DNA of 64,000 nt. It comes from Himantopus leucocephalus (Eukaryota; Chordata; Aves; Charadriiformes; Recurvirostridae). The notes under the pieces are model-generated. The model was not told the origin of the DNA. It worked only from the letters and a program-made list of their open reading frames with translations, and searched no databases. Both the position numbers and the translations under genes were made by a program. The stretch lies in the NCBI GenBank assembly GCA_003993805.1, contig RSEF01000003.1, positions 64,178,635 through 64,242,634 of the forward strand, in the 5' to 3' direction. Positions 1 to 13,200 of this stretch are shown here, one piece after another (within the stretch, counting starts at the first letter, position 1; each line of letters begins with the position of its first letter).

Positions 1-1917
1 TTCTGTTTGCAAAGCACTAGTTCTGGAGAAATGTTCTGTTGGAAAAGATGTTCAGTTACCAGAAAATAAAAATAGATTCTAAAAAAGAAGTGTGGACTCT
101 CTGAAAGATCAGTTTCATCTTAAATTGCTTGCACTGATGACAAAGCAGAGTTTAACCAAATATTTATTGTTGAAATTGCTCTGTAATTAGTAGTGTTGTA
201 CAGCTAAATGTAACACCAGATTTTACTGTAAATTACTGCTATCCCATTACTGTGGCTTGAGAAGTATAGACTATAACTGTGGTATTCTTTTTAGTGGCCT
301 GGATAAGAATTTGACTACAACGTTTTAAGAACACAGTTTTTGTATTTTTAATAACATTCTTCAGTATGTATTTAAAATGCATGATGTGATCTCTTACCAC
401 AATGGAAAATTAGAACAGCTTTTTCTAATTTGAAATACTCAGTTATCCTGTATATATGATTTAAAATACATATTCTTATTGCAAGCTTTTGAATTGGTAG
501 TAGGCAGACCTTTAAATTCTGATTGGCTCAGAACATATCCTACTTCTGAAAATCAAACCAAAATTAAAATCTGATGATAAAAATACACACTTGAGTTTCA
601 CATATGTTGAAACATTTTTATTGCTTCCAGTTACTCACAAAACCAAGGATTCATTAGTAAAATATTTTAGAATGTACTGAGTATGTCCTGCAAACTCGTT
701 TGAGGTTGAACATTTCAATTTTGGATCTGGAAGTTCTTGTTCAGTTTCCAAATGCAGTGTTTTGTACTTTGTAGTCACTATTTGTAAATGAACTGTTTGC
801 TGTTTCCTCACTTGAAAGAAGCTGTGTTATCTTCTGTTTGGCTTCCTCCTTTTGAAGCGGTACTTAAATGCTCTACTTAAATAATACTGTAACTGCAGTT
901 GTTCCATCATCAATCAATTAAAGAAATGTGGCAAAATAGCATGCCTGTATATCATTGATCCTCTCTTAGAGGACTGGATCCTTTTTCTTGTATGGCTTGT
1001 TGGGTACTTTTCCTGGTAGGATGTTGCATTATCGGACCATGAATCTGAAGCAAATCCAATGTCTGGAGGAAAAGAGGAGGAAGAAACCCACAACCAAAAC
1101 CCAAAGAATGTCGTAGCATAAACTTCATACATAAGCCCATGTTTGGCCCAAAGGCTGCTTTGTCCCCTCTGTAGTCAACGCTTTTGTAATGCAGTAATCT
1201 TTGACAAGAGGTTAGCTACACAAGGGTCAGAGGCAGCTGCTTGGATCAAGCCTGGAGTTGCTGCATATCAATGCTACTACTCCTTTACTAACCCCAGTTG
1301 CAAGTGATTTTAGTATTAAACCTGTTTTGGACCTCTAATTATCTCATGTTAATTAACTTGAGTTGTTGGATATGCTTTCTCTACTCTTTGTGTGCTTGAG
1401 GATGTGTCTTATAGAAAGCAATTAATGTTTAATGAGATCTGTGCACTTACAGATTTATTTTTTTTTCTTACCCCCTGCCTTGAGTATGGTATTTCCTTAC
1501 AATGTGAGACCATTGTAACTTTATCCGCATACATTTAAATATTTTCATTCAGAAGGGTAAGACACATTTCTGAATACTGAAATCCATATTCTCAGTCTTT
1601 ACCTCTTAATTCCACTCACTAGAAAAGGTGAAACACATAGCATATTAAAACATTGCATTTTTTGGATCAGTTGAATTTAGTCCCAGTGTCATTTCAGAAA
1701 GTGAGGATGTTATTGAAGTTCCATGGGATAACTGCAGAATAGAATAATGACTTACAGTAGAGACCGAATACTTGAGGTATTGGGGGCAAAAAAGTTTACA
1801 CTATTACCAGCACATTGTTCTTTTACTGAAGCAGAAATGAAACTCTATATAAGTGAATTTGGGAATACTTCAACCCTGTGGTGTAGGTGAGAAAAATGCT
1901 TGGAGACAAAATTCTTC

Positions 1918-2193
1918 AGAGGTCCTGTTGTGATAGGACAAGGGGTAATGGTTTTAAACTAAAAGAGATTCAGACTAGCTAGAAGGAAGGCATTTTTTAC
2001 AATGAGGGTGGTGAAACACTGGAAGAGGTTGTGCAGAGAGGTGGTAGATACCCCATCCCTGGAAACATTCAAGGTCAGGTTAGATGGGGCTCTGAGCAAC
2101 CTGACCTAGTTGAAGATGCCCCTGCTCATTGCACAGGGGTTGGACTAGATGACCTGTAAAGGTCCCTTCCAACCCAAACTGTTCCATGATTGT
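1918..2193 (+). repeat. CR1 LINE 3' end, sense
   Basis: The stretch follows the usual avian CR1 3' end: a 'gataggacaaggggtaatgg' start, a 'gagggtggtgaaacactgg' block, then 'ccctggaaacattcaagg', 'gatggggctctgagcaacct' and 'ttggactagatgacctgtaa', ending in 'cccttccaacccaaact' and a degenerate ATTCTATGAT-type tail. It is a 5'-truncated, inactive copy. The boundaries are approximate. Confidence 0.92.
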
Positions 2194-2454
2194 CGTTTAG
2201 GTGTAGGACAAACAGCTTTCCTGCAGTTCAGAGCAAACAGGAACCTAACAAAAAGAAGTTGATTAAGGTATTGTAAATCTTTCTTTTGTATTGTCTGTTT
2301 CATGGGTTATCATTAGGAGAGATGGTTAATTAATACTTTTATTTAAAAACTTAAAGGTAGGCTGGTTGACACAAAAATGGTGTTGATATAAAATTTCCTG
2401 TATCTTCTATAAGGAGTTTTTAAAGTGTGTGTGGTTTTGTTTTTTTTTTTGTGT

Positions 2455-2554
2455 NNNNNNNNNNNNNNNNNNNNNNNNNNNNNNNNNNNNNNNNNNNNNN
2501 NNNNNNNNNNNNNNNNNNNNNNNNNNNNNNNNNNNNNNNNNNNNNNNNNNNNNN
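2455..2554. other. Assembly gap of 100 N
   Basis: Exactly 100 N, so probably a placeholder rather than a measured length. The left flank is a GT/T-rich low-complexity run; the right flank is antisense CR1 sequence. The repeat content probably explains the break. Confidence 0.98.
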
Positions 2555-2830
2555 GCTGGCTCATGTCCAGCTTTTCATCCACCAGTACTCCCAAGTCGTT
2601 CTCAGCAGGGCTACTCCCAATCCCTTCATCCCCCAGCCTATATTGATACCAGGAGTTGCCCTGAGCCAGATGCAGGACCCTGCACTTGGCCTTTTTGAAC
2701 TTCACGAGATACACATGGGCCCACTTCTTGAGATTGTCCAGGTCCCTCTGGATAGCATCCCTTCCCTCCAGCATGTCAACTGCACTACTCATATTGAGCC
2801 TGCTGTCAATCAGCAACCCTAGATCCCTTT
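2555..2830 (-). repeat. CR1 LINE ORF2 fragment, antisense
   Basis: The reverse strand encodes a piece typical of the C-terminal part of the CR1 reverse-transcriptase [16 protein letters not shown], then [20 protein letters not shown] and [11 protein letters not shown], preceded by [17 protein letters not shown]. The 3' continuation is lost in the adjacent gap. It is a fossil fragment with no complete ORF. Confidence 0.85.
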
Positions 2831-3170
2831 CTGCAGGGCCCCTCCTTTCCCAATTTATACTTGTGCCCAGTGTTACTCCATCCCAGGTGCAGAATCTGGC
2901 ACTTGTTCAATTTTATGCCACTGATGATTGCCTGATGCTTCAGTCTGTCTAGATCCCTCTGCAAAGCTTCTTGTCCTTAGAGAAAGGCAACAGCACGTCC
3001 CAGTTTGGTATCATCAGCAAACTTGCTAAGGGTGCATTAAACTCCTGCATCCAGATCACTGATAAAAATATTGAACCGAACTGGTAGCCCTGAGGAATGT
3101 CACTAGTGTTTATATTGCATTTGTAGCTGGCAACTCTTTTATAGCCGAACGGATCCATAATATCCTATTC
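2820..3170 (-). repeat. Second antisense interspersed repeat relic
   Basis: This block repeats the wording of the preceding one in diverged form ('agatccctttctgcagggcc', 'cccaggtgcagaatctggca', 'agtttggtatcatcagcaaa', 'ctgataaaaatattgaac'). I recognise these phrases from repeats common in birds and reptiles. It looks like a second, older retroelement copy abutting the CR1 fragment. Its family cannot be fixed without a repeat library search. Confidence 0.6.
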
Positions 3171-5094
3171 TAATTCCCAACTGCATAGAAGTTTCCATTC
3201 TTTATGTCTGCTGCAATTGCTTTGCTCTAGTTTGTTCTTTTTGTGAGAAGGAGGCAAAGGACAGAAACCTTGTTACCCCAGGTTTTATGAAGTGGTTGTA
3301 TTATGAGGCAGCATCTGAGGTGTCTAAATACATACTTGGAATCGATACTGGAATAACTTTGGTTATGTATGTTCTTTCTGTGTTCTGACTTTAAAAAAAA
3401 AAAGCATAAATTGAGGGTAATAGAGAATACTGCTGTTTTGAGTACTATTGTGTTTTAAACTACTGGCTCTGTGAGCCTGTCCTCGCTTCTTCTCAGCCTC
3501 CCTGTATAGCTAGGCTGAATGTCATCTCCTTGTGGGGGCTGAGTATGGACTTATGCTTTCACTGCCGTTTCAGCATTAGAATCTGGAATAAGGAGATTTC
3601 CTTGTTTTCAGTGCTAATGTTTGCTGTGATATTTACACATGTATGTGTGTGTATATACCTATACATAAATGCATATCTATACATACATATATAAGGTTAG
3701 TGATTATCATTTTATGCATTGGTTGTGACTATCACTTGATACTTCAACCAACTGGTAGAAAAATAAATAGAATCCATCTTAGAGAAACATTAAACTGTGC
3801 AAACCATGATGCTGCCTTCTTAGAGTCCCCTGCTCTTCTATTAAACAGTTTCTACCTTCTGAAATGACTGGATCACAACAGTTGTCTTCTCTGTGTATAT
3901 TCAATTCTGGCTTAGAGACACTGTCCTAGGAGCATGGGGTTTTCCAGAAATCATTATCATGTAATTTAAACTGTGTAGTAATGCCTGTCCCCAAAGGGAT
4001 TACAAAGAAATTGCACTTTAAAAGTTTGGTTTTGCAAATTAAATACATTTCCAGATTTTTAAAGCTATATTACAATATATTAAAAAAAAACCAACTAGGA
4101 GTCTTTTTAATTTTACAAGTAGGATTTTATACCAAGAACCATTGCTGATACTGAGAGGCTTCTTATGCTTTTGAATCCACAACAGAGCTCTGTAAATGTC
4201 ACTGTCTGATGCTATAACTTCTTTGTATTGTGCTGCTGTCTAGAATGTAGACTAATCTAACTTGGTCTTCATTGCACGGTGGTCTTTTTCTGTATGTGGA
4301 GGAGCTATAAACTTATGAAAATATCTTTAAAGATACAGTGGACATTGCCAGTGTACCCAAGTTCTGTGTTGACGATGACTTCCTAAGAAGAAAATGTGCA
4401 ATATTTTACTGTTGTACTTACAGTATGTTTCCGTGAATTTGAGTGCTTTATGTTTCTGTAACTGTGTTTTTTCAATTATGAACTTTATAAAAAGCTACAT
4501 AATTAGCAACTGACTCCAGATACGTACTTAATGATGGCATATATTATTTCTGCACTTATCTGTAGATTTCCTTTACTGAAATACGTATACCTGGAACTTG
4601 CCTTTGCAAGGTGTGATCAGTGACATGCACAATGATTTAGGGAAAAAAACTATATTTATTACATGCATCTAAGCAGGCTAAGATTCTTCAAACCCTCTCT
4701 TGCTTATACTTTTCCTGATTTAGATTTAGCTCTTCTCTATATAGCTGACTTTTTTCTTAAGCTGAAGGTGAGGCTGTCAAGAGAACAAAGTGGTTACTTC
4801 AGACTGCTCGGGGAAATAGTCATCTGTCTTTCTGAAGAGTAAAATTTCCAGAAGTACCAAACAGCCTCCTATTTCAAAAGTGACTCTCAAGTTCCACTGC
4901 CTCGCTGTGATGCCTGGGCTACTAAATGTGCTCATTTTATAAGTGTTTCTTTGAAAATTTTCTGATCTTTGGGACTGTAATGTCTGCTGAACAATGCAAT
5001 CTTGAATAAATAAAGCTTTGGATTCTTGGGGAGCAAAACGACAATGCCTTCACTATTTGCTCAGTGCATACCTTCTTTTCTCCCCCCTGCCTCC

Positions 5095-5240
5095 CTTCCC
5101 GGCCCCAACGTTTTGTGCCGTGGAGCTGAGCTGCAGGGAGGTGCCGCGCTGGGGTATGTTGTGAGGGCTCCGCTGCTGTCGGCGGAGGACAATGGCTGCA
5201 GTGTCGCCAGGGCCTACGCACGGGCAGTTGATGGCGTTTC
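5095..5240. promoter_or_regulatory. CpG-rich islet inside the upstream intron
   Basis: About 13 CpG dinucleotides fall in some 145 bases, while the flanks are AT-rich and nearly CpG-free. An ATG in a fair context (aggacaATGGC) lies in it, and a donor-like GTATGT occurs at 5154-5159. It could be a minor alternative promoter or first exon, or only the remnant of an inserted GC-rich sequence. No core promoter element was identified. Confidence 0.35.
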
Positions 5241-6604
5241 TGTGGAATTGCAGTGGTGTATGGCATCTGCTGAAACCTGTAGGATAAGCAACTGCAAAAA
5301 TTCCTTTAAGCTGCCAGGCCCCTGAAAATGCCATGTTGTGGCCTCATTGATAAATGCCACAAATAGCAGAACAGTCATGAAGGAGTTGGTTGAAACTGGG
5401 AGACTGCATGCCATTCATGTTCAGATTTTAACTGTGGAAAGAAATTCTCGTCTTCCCTGCCCCTGAGTAGGTGTTGTGAGCCGTCTGCTCTAAAACTTTG
5501 TCTCCTGTCAGCTGCCACCTCCAGTACAACAAATCTTTTCCCTAAAACCTGGCTCACAGAAGTAAGACCTGGGCCTGCTTTTCATTATCAGCACTGGGGA
5601 GATACGGGGTGCCCTTGTTTACTTTCCCAGTTCCAGATACAAGAAGAACAGAAAAAACTTATTGCCATTTGCTTAAGCTGTAGTACTACTGCACTACAGC
5701 AAACAGTCTTTTTAGGAGTGTGTTAAAATGATGATCGATGTTCAATTACTAGTATAAAGTAGCAGGCTACAATATTGAAACTAACTGCAGGTAAAAATGT
5801 GATTTTTTTAAAATTTTATTTTATTTTATTTTATTTTTTGTTAGTGACTTCCACAAATATTATTTTTAGGAAGAATACACTTTAAGACTGGTTTTTATTT
5901 TTGAGTATCCAGTGGATTTGTTGGGTACTGAGAGGGTTCATAAATGCACAGGTAGAAGGCAGCCCTCTTACCTTACTTCTGCCCCTCAAAACCTCTGCAG
6001 TATAGACAGCTAGACGTGTTGCTTATGCTCTGTTTACACTTGTATGCTACTTCTACTGGTCTGGTCACTGACTTTTAGTGGTCTGTTTGTTCCTTTTGTC
6101 TCTTGAAAATGATAACGTGCTTTATTTTTCTTGGGAGTTCGTATCACGTGATTCATAAAAGTCATTGAGATGTACACCAAAGTGCTTGAAATGCAGAAAT
6201 GAACACTGTAGGAGGTATATTGATTTTTAGAAGATATTCATGTACAAAAAGTTGGCTCACATGAACAAGTCTTCAGTTACTTTAAAAATAAAGATCCAGA
6301 AAAACTAATTTAAGAACTATTTAGTGATACTTAATGGTGCAAAATATTTAAATCAATTTAGGTACTGAATTTTCCTTGTGCGTTCACGTCAATTTTTTTG
6401 ATGAACTGAAAAAAAACTGAAATGTCTCTATTTTTGTCAGTGATATGTGTAGCTTTCAAAATGTGGTGAAGAGTGTATCATAAGAAAGCTACAGCTTTAT
6501 AATCTATTTATACTTTAAGTTTTCCTAATACCATCAAATTGCAGTACTTGTAATTAAGGATGGTACTCATTTACTGATAGTGCTTTTTTTTTCCTTTTTT
6601 TCAG

Positions 6605-6709
6605 AAAAGAGCAAAAGGCCAAGTGCTGTTTGACAAAGTGTGTGAACATCTCAATTTACTGGAAAAGGACTATTTTGGGCTGTTGTTTTATGAGAATTCA
6701 CAACAGAAG
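6605..6709 (+). CDS. EPB41L2: EPB41L2 exon: FERM lobe F1
   Basis: A 105-nt exon, phase 0 in and out, with a T-rich acceptor ending cag and donor AAG|GTAAGC. It encodes 35 residues of the ubiquitin-like F1 lobe, starting [20 protein letters not shown] and ending in [15 protein letters not shown]. The start of F1 (in human 4.1G the strand ending in CDLE) must be upstream of the window. The length equals that of the homologous 4.1-family exon. Confidence 0.97.
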
Positions 6710-8524
6710 GTAAGCCTCTATGAGGGTTTTGTTTTTCTATATTGCTACTGACTTCAATGGTTTAGTGAGGTATATTGTATTAAATGTATACCATTACAAA
6801 TGTTTGAGTAAACTGTTGCAAAATGTCAATTCTAGTCTGCTGTAAACTTGCAATGTGTGCAAGACACTGATGTGTATGTTGATGTCTAATCAAAGTGCCC
6901 ATTTATTCTTTAGAGTGGGGTAATATTTTAAATAGCGGTATTTTTGAGAAAACTAATTGAGTAATTGCTAGACTTAATAGTAGAACAGTAAAATAGTATA
7001 GTAAAACAGTATGCCATCTCTGCGAGTGAAGATAAGAAATTTTAATTAATACCTTTGTCTTAACAGTCTGACAACTCCCCAAATTTCTGAACACTTTAAT
7101 TATTTACATTTTTTTAAAAAAACCCAAGCAAATAAAACTTTGGATGATAAATAATAGTAAAAAAAATCTTGTACCTGACTTTCCAATTATTTCACTGTCT
7201 TTTCTCATGTATGTTTAATAATGCTTTGAACAGGAACATGAAGGAAATCTTGCCCCTAACTCTGTAACTATTAGGCCTTTGCGTTGCTTTTTTTATTAAT
7301 TTCAAGCTTATAGAAAACTTTGGCACCTGTAAAGATGAGACTGGAGCTAGACCATTACTAGTGGATGCTAGTGTTAGAAATGAAGCAGTGTTTTGATATG
7401 ACTATATTCAAATAGGATCTCTTAAGTACCTTTTGGTAACTTATTTTCGGTTGTCTTTTGCGCTTGCTTATGTGTTGGATGGTCTAGCACATCTAGATAA
7501 CTGAGCTGAGAAAAATCTTAAATCAGTTGGTGGCATGCATTCTGCTAATTACGAAAAGCCAATTTAGCTTTTCCCAGTATCTGAACATTTACAGTTAGTT
7601 ATGGGCCAGCTGTTGCTTTTTCCATGAAGTAAAGATATACCTGCAGTCATCTTTTCCCTCATAAAGAAAACAGACTAATAATTACAAATTGAAGTGGAAA
7701 AAATTTCTTTTAATCTCTGTATTTGTAGCAGGAAACATCATTACATGAATACTATACTTAGTCTAGAAGCTTTTGCTTTTTTCTGTCATCTTTCTCATCT
7801 GACTATTGTGTTTGAAATGAACTCTAATTTAGTGGTCTGAATAAATCTGAATTTCTGACATCTTCCATTCAAATACAGTTGTTTCCTAGAGTTATTTGCT
7901 TTGCTGCAAGGCTTTCTGTGCAGCACTGGGCAAAATACTCAATCCCTCTGTATTAAAGATCTCCATATATAACATGGGCTTGTTGTATTTTTACTTAGAT
8001 ATTTTATTTTTGGTCTTGATTTGTAAACCGTTTATAGAAACGGTAACTTCTTTGGTGTAACAATGAAGAGCATCTCAGTTGATCCTCTGAGTAATATCAT
8101 AATTATTATTTGTTACTATCACATGTTGTCCCTTTATTTGTGCTACTCACTATTGCAAATCTATACTGTACACATACAGCAAAGTAACATAAAACAACAG
8201 TCTGATCTCTGGCAAGAGAGGAAAGGTCTAGTAGCAGACCTGGGATCCTTGAACTATACCAGGAAAGAGGCTACTTGAGTAGATCCTAGGAGGGAGCCTT
8301 TGGCTTTTGAATGTAGAGCAGAAAAGTCTGGATTGGTGTAGAGTTATGTTCTTTTTTTTTTTTTCCTTTCTTTCTTTTTTCTTTTCTAATGTGCTTCTAG
8401 TTGGACTAAGAGATTTCTTGGTATTCCTCAGTCATGTGGATGGAGGAACAGAGTACCACACCTTAAAAAGAGCCCATCTTTTTATTTAATATGTCTTTAT
8501 CCTTGGAGATATAAAAAACTTGAC

Positions 8525-8630
8525 CGGATATGAGCCTAGGAAACCTGGTCTCATTCAAAGCTGGCTCTGCCTTGAATCACAGTTGGACCAGTTATCCCTA
8601 GAGGTGCGTTTCAGCCTAAATGAGTCCTTG
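8525..8630 (+). repeat. Probable old CR1 3' tail relic
   Basis: The wording 'tgaatcacagttggaccagt', then 'ccctagaggtgcgtttcagc' and 'ctaaatgagtcc' resembles a decayed form of the CR1 end ('ggttggactagatgacctcc' and 'cttccaacctaaatgattc'). It is short and diverged. Confidence 0.5.
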
Positions 8631-9783
8631 AGCTCCCTATCCATTGACTATGGAGGTGCTACTGTAGCAACACTCGTAAAGGAAGTATTTACATAAATTA
8701 AGTGAGAAATATCTGGATAATGGGGTCTCTGTGGTTTGATTATTTATTTGCCCAGGCTAAGTCTAGCACTCTATTCCAAAGAAGAGGAGACCACTTGTCA
8801 CCTGAATTATGGACAGCAGCAGGCTTTTATTTAAAAACTTCTGGAGAAATCTGGTCCGATTTGTTATGAAGACTAAAAATCCACATTTGTTGGATTTTGT
8901 CTTATTCATACAAGTAAGTTCTTAGTGTTATTTGGAGAAGCTGAAAAAGGAGCCTTCCCTAGCAGATATGCATTTCTTACTTCCTACTGTCTATTGCAGG
9001 ATTAATCTTAATTTATGGTGAACTGCAGGAACTACAAGATTTTGAATGTCAGTGAGTAATAGTGACGGAGGGGTTTATTTTAGATATTTCCTGGCTGGAT
9101 AGCCCAAATGCTCTAGATTGTACCCAAATTCCATTGCGTGGATGGTACTATGCCTCTGGTGCAGCTCTAAGTTGTGATTGCCAGATGAGTGGAAATACCC
9201 AGGTTTTCAAAGAAGAATTTGGAAACGCGGGCTTTGTCATGAGCTAGTCACTTGGCTAAGTGCTTACAGTATTTTACAGGTTGGACAGTCTGTACTGTAA
9301 GGTGCACATTTATATAGGGTTGCTTGTTTTTATTGTTATTGTCACTCGGGCTGACTTAATTCAAAGCCACCACTTTTGTACAGCACCATGTTTGGAAATT
9401 CTTACACCAGTTGTGGTATAAACATATCATGGTAATGTGAAGTGTATCTACTGCAGTGTCTTAGTATGGCAAAATTACTGGTTGTGTGCTGAGAAAGTTC
9501 TCCCTCCTCAACTGCCATTTCTTTAATGCTTATAAGCTTGAAATTATATAGCTGCACAGAATGTGCTCAGTAAGACCGGAGTACTCATTTTGTTATCAAA
9601 GGGATTTTTTTAATACATGGATGAACATCACCTAAATTGCTTCCAGTATGTTAAATATTTGTGGTACGGTTTTAATGAATGCTTCTGTCTTAGGACTTTT
9701 AAGTGTCTCAACTTTTTTCCATTCTTTTAGAAAAGGAAAAAAACATTTAACATTTTATGTTTTGATTTAATTAATAGTTGGAA

Positions 9784-9811
9784 GGGGGGGGGGGGGNGGG
9801 GGGGGGGGGGG
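9784..9811. repeat. G homopolymer with an ambiguous base
   Basis: A run of 27 G interrupted only by N at 9797. The true length is probably uncertain. It is intronic. Confidence 0.9.
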
Positions 9812-9955
9812 CGCTGATCAGTTTTGTTCAGCAATAGCTGCCAAAGAAAGCTTGGAGACTTGGAACTTTTACTGGGTTTAGGGACTTCTCTTTTGTTCAC
9901 CTCTGTAGTAAGTTTGAATTCTTTTTTCATCTCGGTACCAGTTCCTTCTGATGCA

Positions 9956-9987
9956 TTTTTTTTTTTTTTTNTTTTTTTTTTTTTTTT
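9956..9987. repeat. T homopolymer with an ambiguous base
   Basis: A T run with one N at 9971, followed by ctcctg. It is intronic and the length is uncertain. Confidence 0.9.
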
Positions 9988-12900
9988 CTCCTGTTATGAC
10001 TGTTGCCTCTTCAGCTTAAAATGTCACAAATCTCTGACCTCCAGGCCAGTCAGTACTAAACGCTGAATGATGTGTTTTTCTCATTCTTGTGCACTCATCA
10101 CAGCCACCCATTTATGAGCCAGCTGTTGAACTCAACGGCAGCTGTGGGGTGTGGAAGCTGAATGCCAGGCACTTTTGAATTAGAACTGCTCCCTAATGCA
10201 CCATCGGGGTACCATTGGAGGAGGAGTCCCATTAACTTTTCTCTATGGGTGTTCTGTGCAGCTGGGAGAAATGTTGTGTCTTCAAATCAGACTGATTTTT
10301 GTTAGCTTTAATACACATTTTAAAACTATTCAGGTCAAATTACTCATTAATGATTTATTTCATTGTTTTGCAAATGTTAAGTTTATTGATCTAAAGTTTA
10401 GTTAGTGATTTCATTGCATTACACCCTCAAAAATTCATGAATGCTCCATTCACACTGTAATTGGTCTTCAGAAGTGTTAGAAAGCTTCTGCTCTTATGTT
10501 CTGGGCACCAGCTGGAAATGCTGCTTTTCTGGATTTGTACAAAATACTTTTGTACTGGTAGAGAACATTTTGTTGTTCGTAGACAATTCATTACTTTGTC
10601 TCATCTATAACCTTACCATTCACAAATTAAACAAATAGATATCTGCCTACTGGAGCAGATTGGTGTGTACACACTTTGTCTTTTGTTTTGAAAGACAGAC
10701 CTGTCTATTCTGCATTAAGGGTAATAATTCTACTGCTATTTCAGGGTAGATTCTTTCAATAGTGTTTGTTTTATCCATAATAAAAGGCACAGATGCAACA
10801 AAAACCCGCCCCTGTAATTATGCATATAAATGGAATAGAAGCATCTGATTTTATTTGACAGAACAGTAAGGAAAGTTAGTGGCAAAGTCTGCTTCCAATA
10901 AGCTTACTCCAGGTTTGGAAAATCAGAAAATGTACTGTGTAACTTCTGTAAAGAAAGGATTATTCTTCTCATCTTGCATCTTATTCTGTATTGTATGTTC
11001 TTTTCTCCAACTTTATAATGATGAAAGATAAAGCACTGAAAGTAACATGTACTCATGAATTCTAGTTTTCTGTTGTTGTTATGCCATGCTATATTCTATA
11101 CTTATTTACTTTATTTACTTCATAATATACCTCATCTAAAATTTAAGAGTTTAAGCGACTTCTAGTTATCTCTGTAATTGGAAGAATATGGCTGTGTATC
11201 ATTTCAGAATGGAAATGGAATTCATGCCAAAACTGAAAACCTAGGATGGTAACTAGCTGAAATGAGTCTCAGCTAAAATTATTTGAAGACTTCTGTTGTC
11301 TTCCAAGGCCTTTTCATGTCAAGGGTCTTCCAACAGATAGCAGTTTTTCTGACTTAAGCAGAATAAATGGTATCCAGATTTTTTGGAGGAGTGTTTTATA
11401 TATCTTCCTTTGTAACAATTATAGTAGCTATGAAATGTAGAGGTTGCAGACTTCTTAAAGCAAGAAATGTGGAATTATTCTTTTTTTTTATTTACATCTA
11501 TAAAAATGATAGAACGGGAGTTTTGCATTTAATTTGTAAACACTATTTGTCTAATATATACGTGCTGCATTTATGATGAAATGAGCTTGGATCAAGGTCA
11601 TTTATAACAGGGAACTTAGTATTTTGGGTCATACTCATAGAAGCCACATCCTTTATCAGCAGAGGTGATACACATTAAGGATTTACAGTAGCGCAAAAAC
11701 ATATAGGTCCACATTCTCCTAATCCATACAGACCCATAAAACTGTAGCCTAGCAGGTTTTGCCTCCTTGAAATAAATTTGACTTTGGGTGGAAAAGCCTG
11801 TAATAAAGACTGAGGGATGTGATACTGGGAAATAATTGTTGCATCTGGAGTTTGGTACCATAGACTGAAAGGTGAGTCACATTATATCCAGTATCCACTA
11901 CTTGGCTAGGTTAGGCAAGAAACATTGGTAGAGATATGCTTTTAGCACCGTTTGTGCTGGCACTGAGGTCCCCTGCGACTTTAATGCTGCTAATATGTGC
12001 AGTGTTTTGTGGAAATGCAAATGTTGTCCTTGACCTTACAAGTCAGTTGCTAATTCTTCCCTACTTTGCACATCTCTGTCTTTGTAATGTGCCAAGTCCT
12101 GCTGGCAGGCTGGTTGTGTGCATGTGTGTTTCTTCCATGTATGTGCTTGTGTATGTGTGTCTAGCTGTGAGAAATAAAGGTTCAAACACTGTATAAAGTA
12201 AATTGTCAATAACTGCAGTTAAAAGACTTATGTTTCTAGTCTCTCATTCAATCGATTTTCCAACATCTATGGGTGAAATTAGTAAATGGGATTGTCTGAG
12301 TTACTGATGATTATACATTACTGATTTCTTAGTCTTACTTCCCAAAGCTAGATTTTTGGATGATCAGTCACAAAAAAAGTCTCTTTGCACAGATTAATAA
12401 TAACCGAAATGCTATGAACTATTTAATAGGTTGCAGAGATTATATAAAAATATTCTTGATATTGAGGATAGAACACATTTAATAGTGAGGCATCTAAATA
12501 CGAAAACCTGACTTTATTTGCCTTGTCTGAAATAGAGCTGAGCATCTAGATTTGAACCTTGCCAGTGTATCAGCGTTAACATAATACGTGTTCACAGAGA
12601 ACTTTGCTTTGGGGGAGGTCAGAAAAAAAGCATGATATTTGATTAGGTTTTTCTAAGCATCTTTGAATGTTATCAGAACTAAAATGTATATGCCTTATAA
12701 GACAAATGATGGGAATAATAAATCTCTGGAGTTCAAGAGAAATATCATCTTAAGTAACGCTATATGGGTGTGTAAGCGCAGATGTGTAGAGATTACATAT
12801 CCATTCCTGAAAAGTTTGCCGATGGCAATAAAAGGAATATGAGAGAAAAGGGCATTTGTCAAATGTAATTTGCTAGACCATCTCTACTATGAGACTATCC

Positions 12901-13157
12901 AGTTTTAAAATTACAGGGCATGACTACTCTAAAGCAATAAGACAACTATGGAGGCAGTGGCATTACACAGTTTCATTTATGCACATGGGTGGGGAGACAT
13001 GCTAGCAAATCACAAGTTCCATTTTAGAATTCTCTGGATTATTTTAAAGTAGAACAGATGTCTGAACAATACAAACTTTAACTGCACTGTATGAAATTAC
13101 TTCACCATCTTCAGTCTGAAGTGATTTTAATCTGGTTGTGGGGTGTTCTTTTTTCAG

Positions 13158-13200
13158 AACTGGCTGGATTCTTCGAAGGAAATTAAGAGACAAATTCGAA
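13158..13200 (+). CDS. EPB41L2: EPB41L2 exon: end of FERM lobe F1
   Basis: A 43-nt exon, phase 0 in and phase 1 out, with acceptor ttttcag and donor GTAAGT. It encodes NWLDSSKEIKRQIR plus the first base of the next codon. This is the short exon linking F1 to F2. The 4.1G-like R in KEIKRQ is present; 4.1R has KEIKKQ. Confidence 0.96.

Larger units (their letters stand above)
1..6604 (+). other. EPB41L2: Upstream intron (3' part) of EPB41L2
   Basis: AT-rich intron ending in a long T tract and tcag at 6601-6604. I found no exon for the preceding FERM strand here, so it should lie before the window. It holds a sense CR1 tail (about 1918-2193), an antisense repeat block after a 100-N gap (2455-3170), a TG/TA microsatellite near 3640-3690, a CpG-rich islet (5095-5240) and a TTTTA-type simple repeat near 5810-5840. 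Nothing else was recognised. Confidence 0.85.
6710..13157 (+). other. EPB41L2: Intron
   Basis: 6.4-kb AT-rich intron with GT-AG borders. It contains a probable old CR1 tail (about 8525-8630), a G homopolymer with one N (9784-9811) and a T homopolymer with one N (9956-9987). I see no exon, RNA gene or other element. Confidence 0.85.

Noticed and set aside
2343..2816. Apparent 157-residue reverse-strand coding frame
   Set aside because: It spans the 100-N gap and consists of a CR1 ORF2 fragment. It is not a gene.
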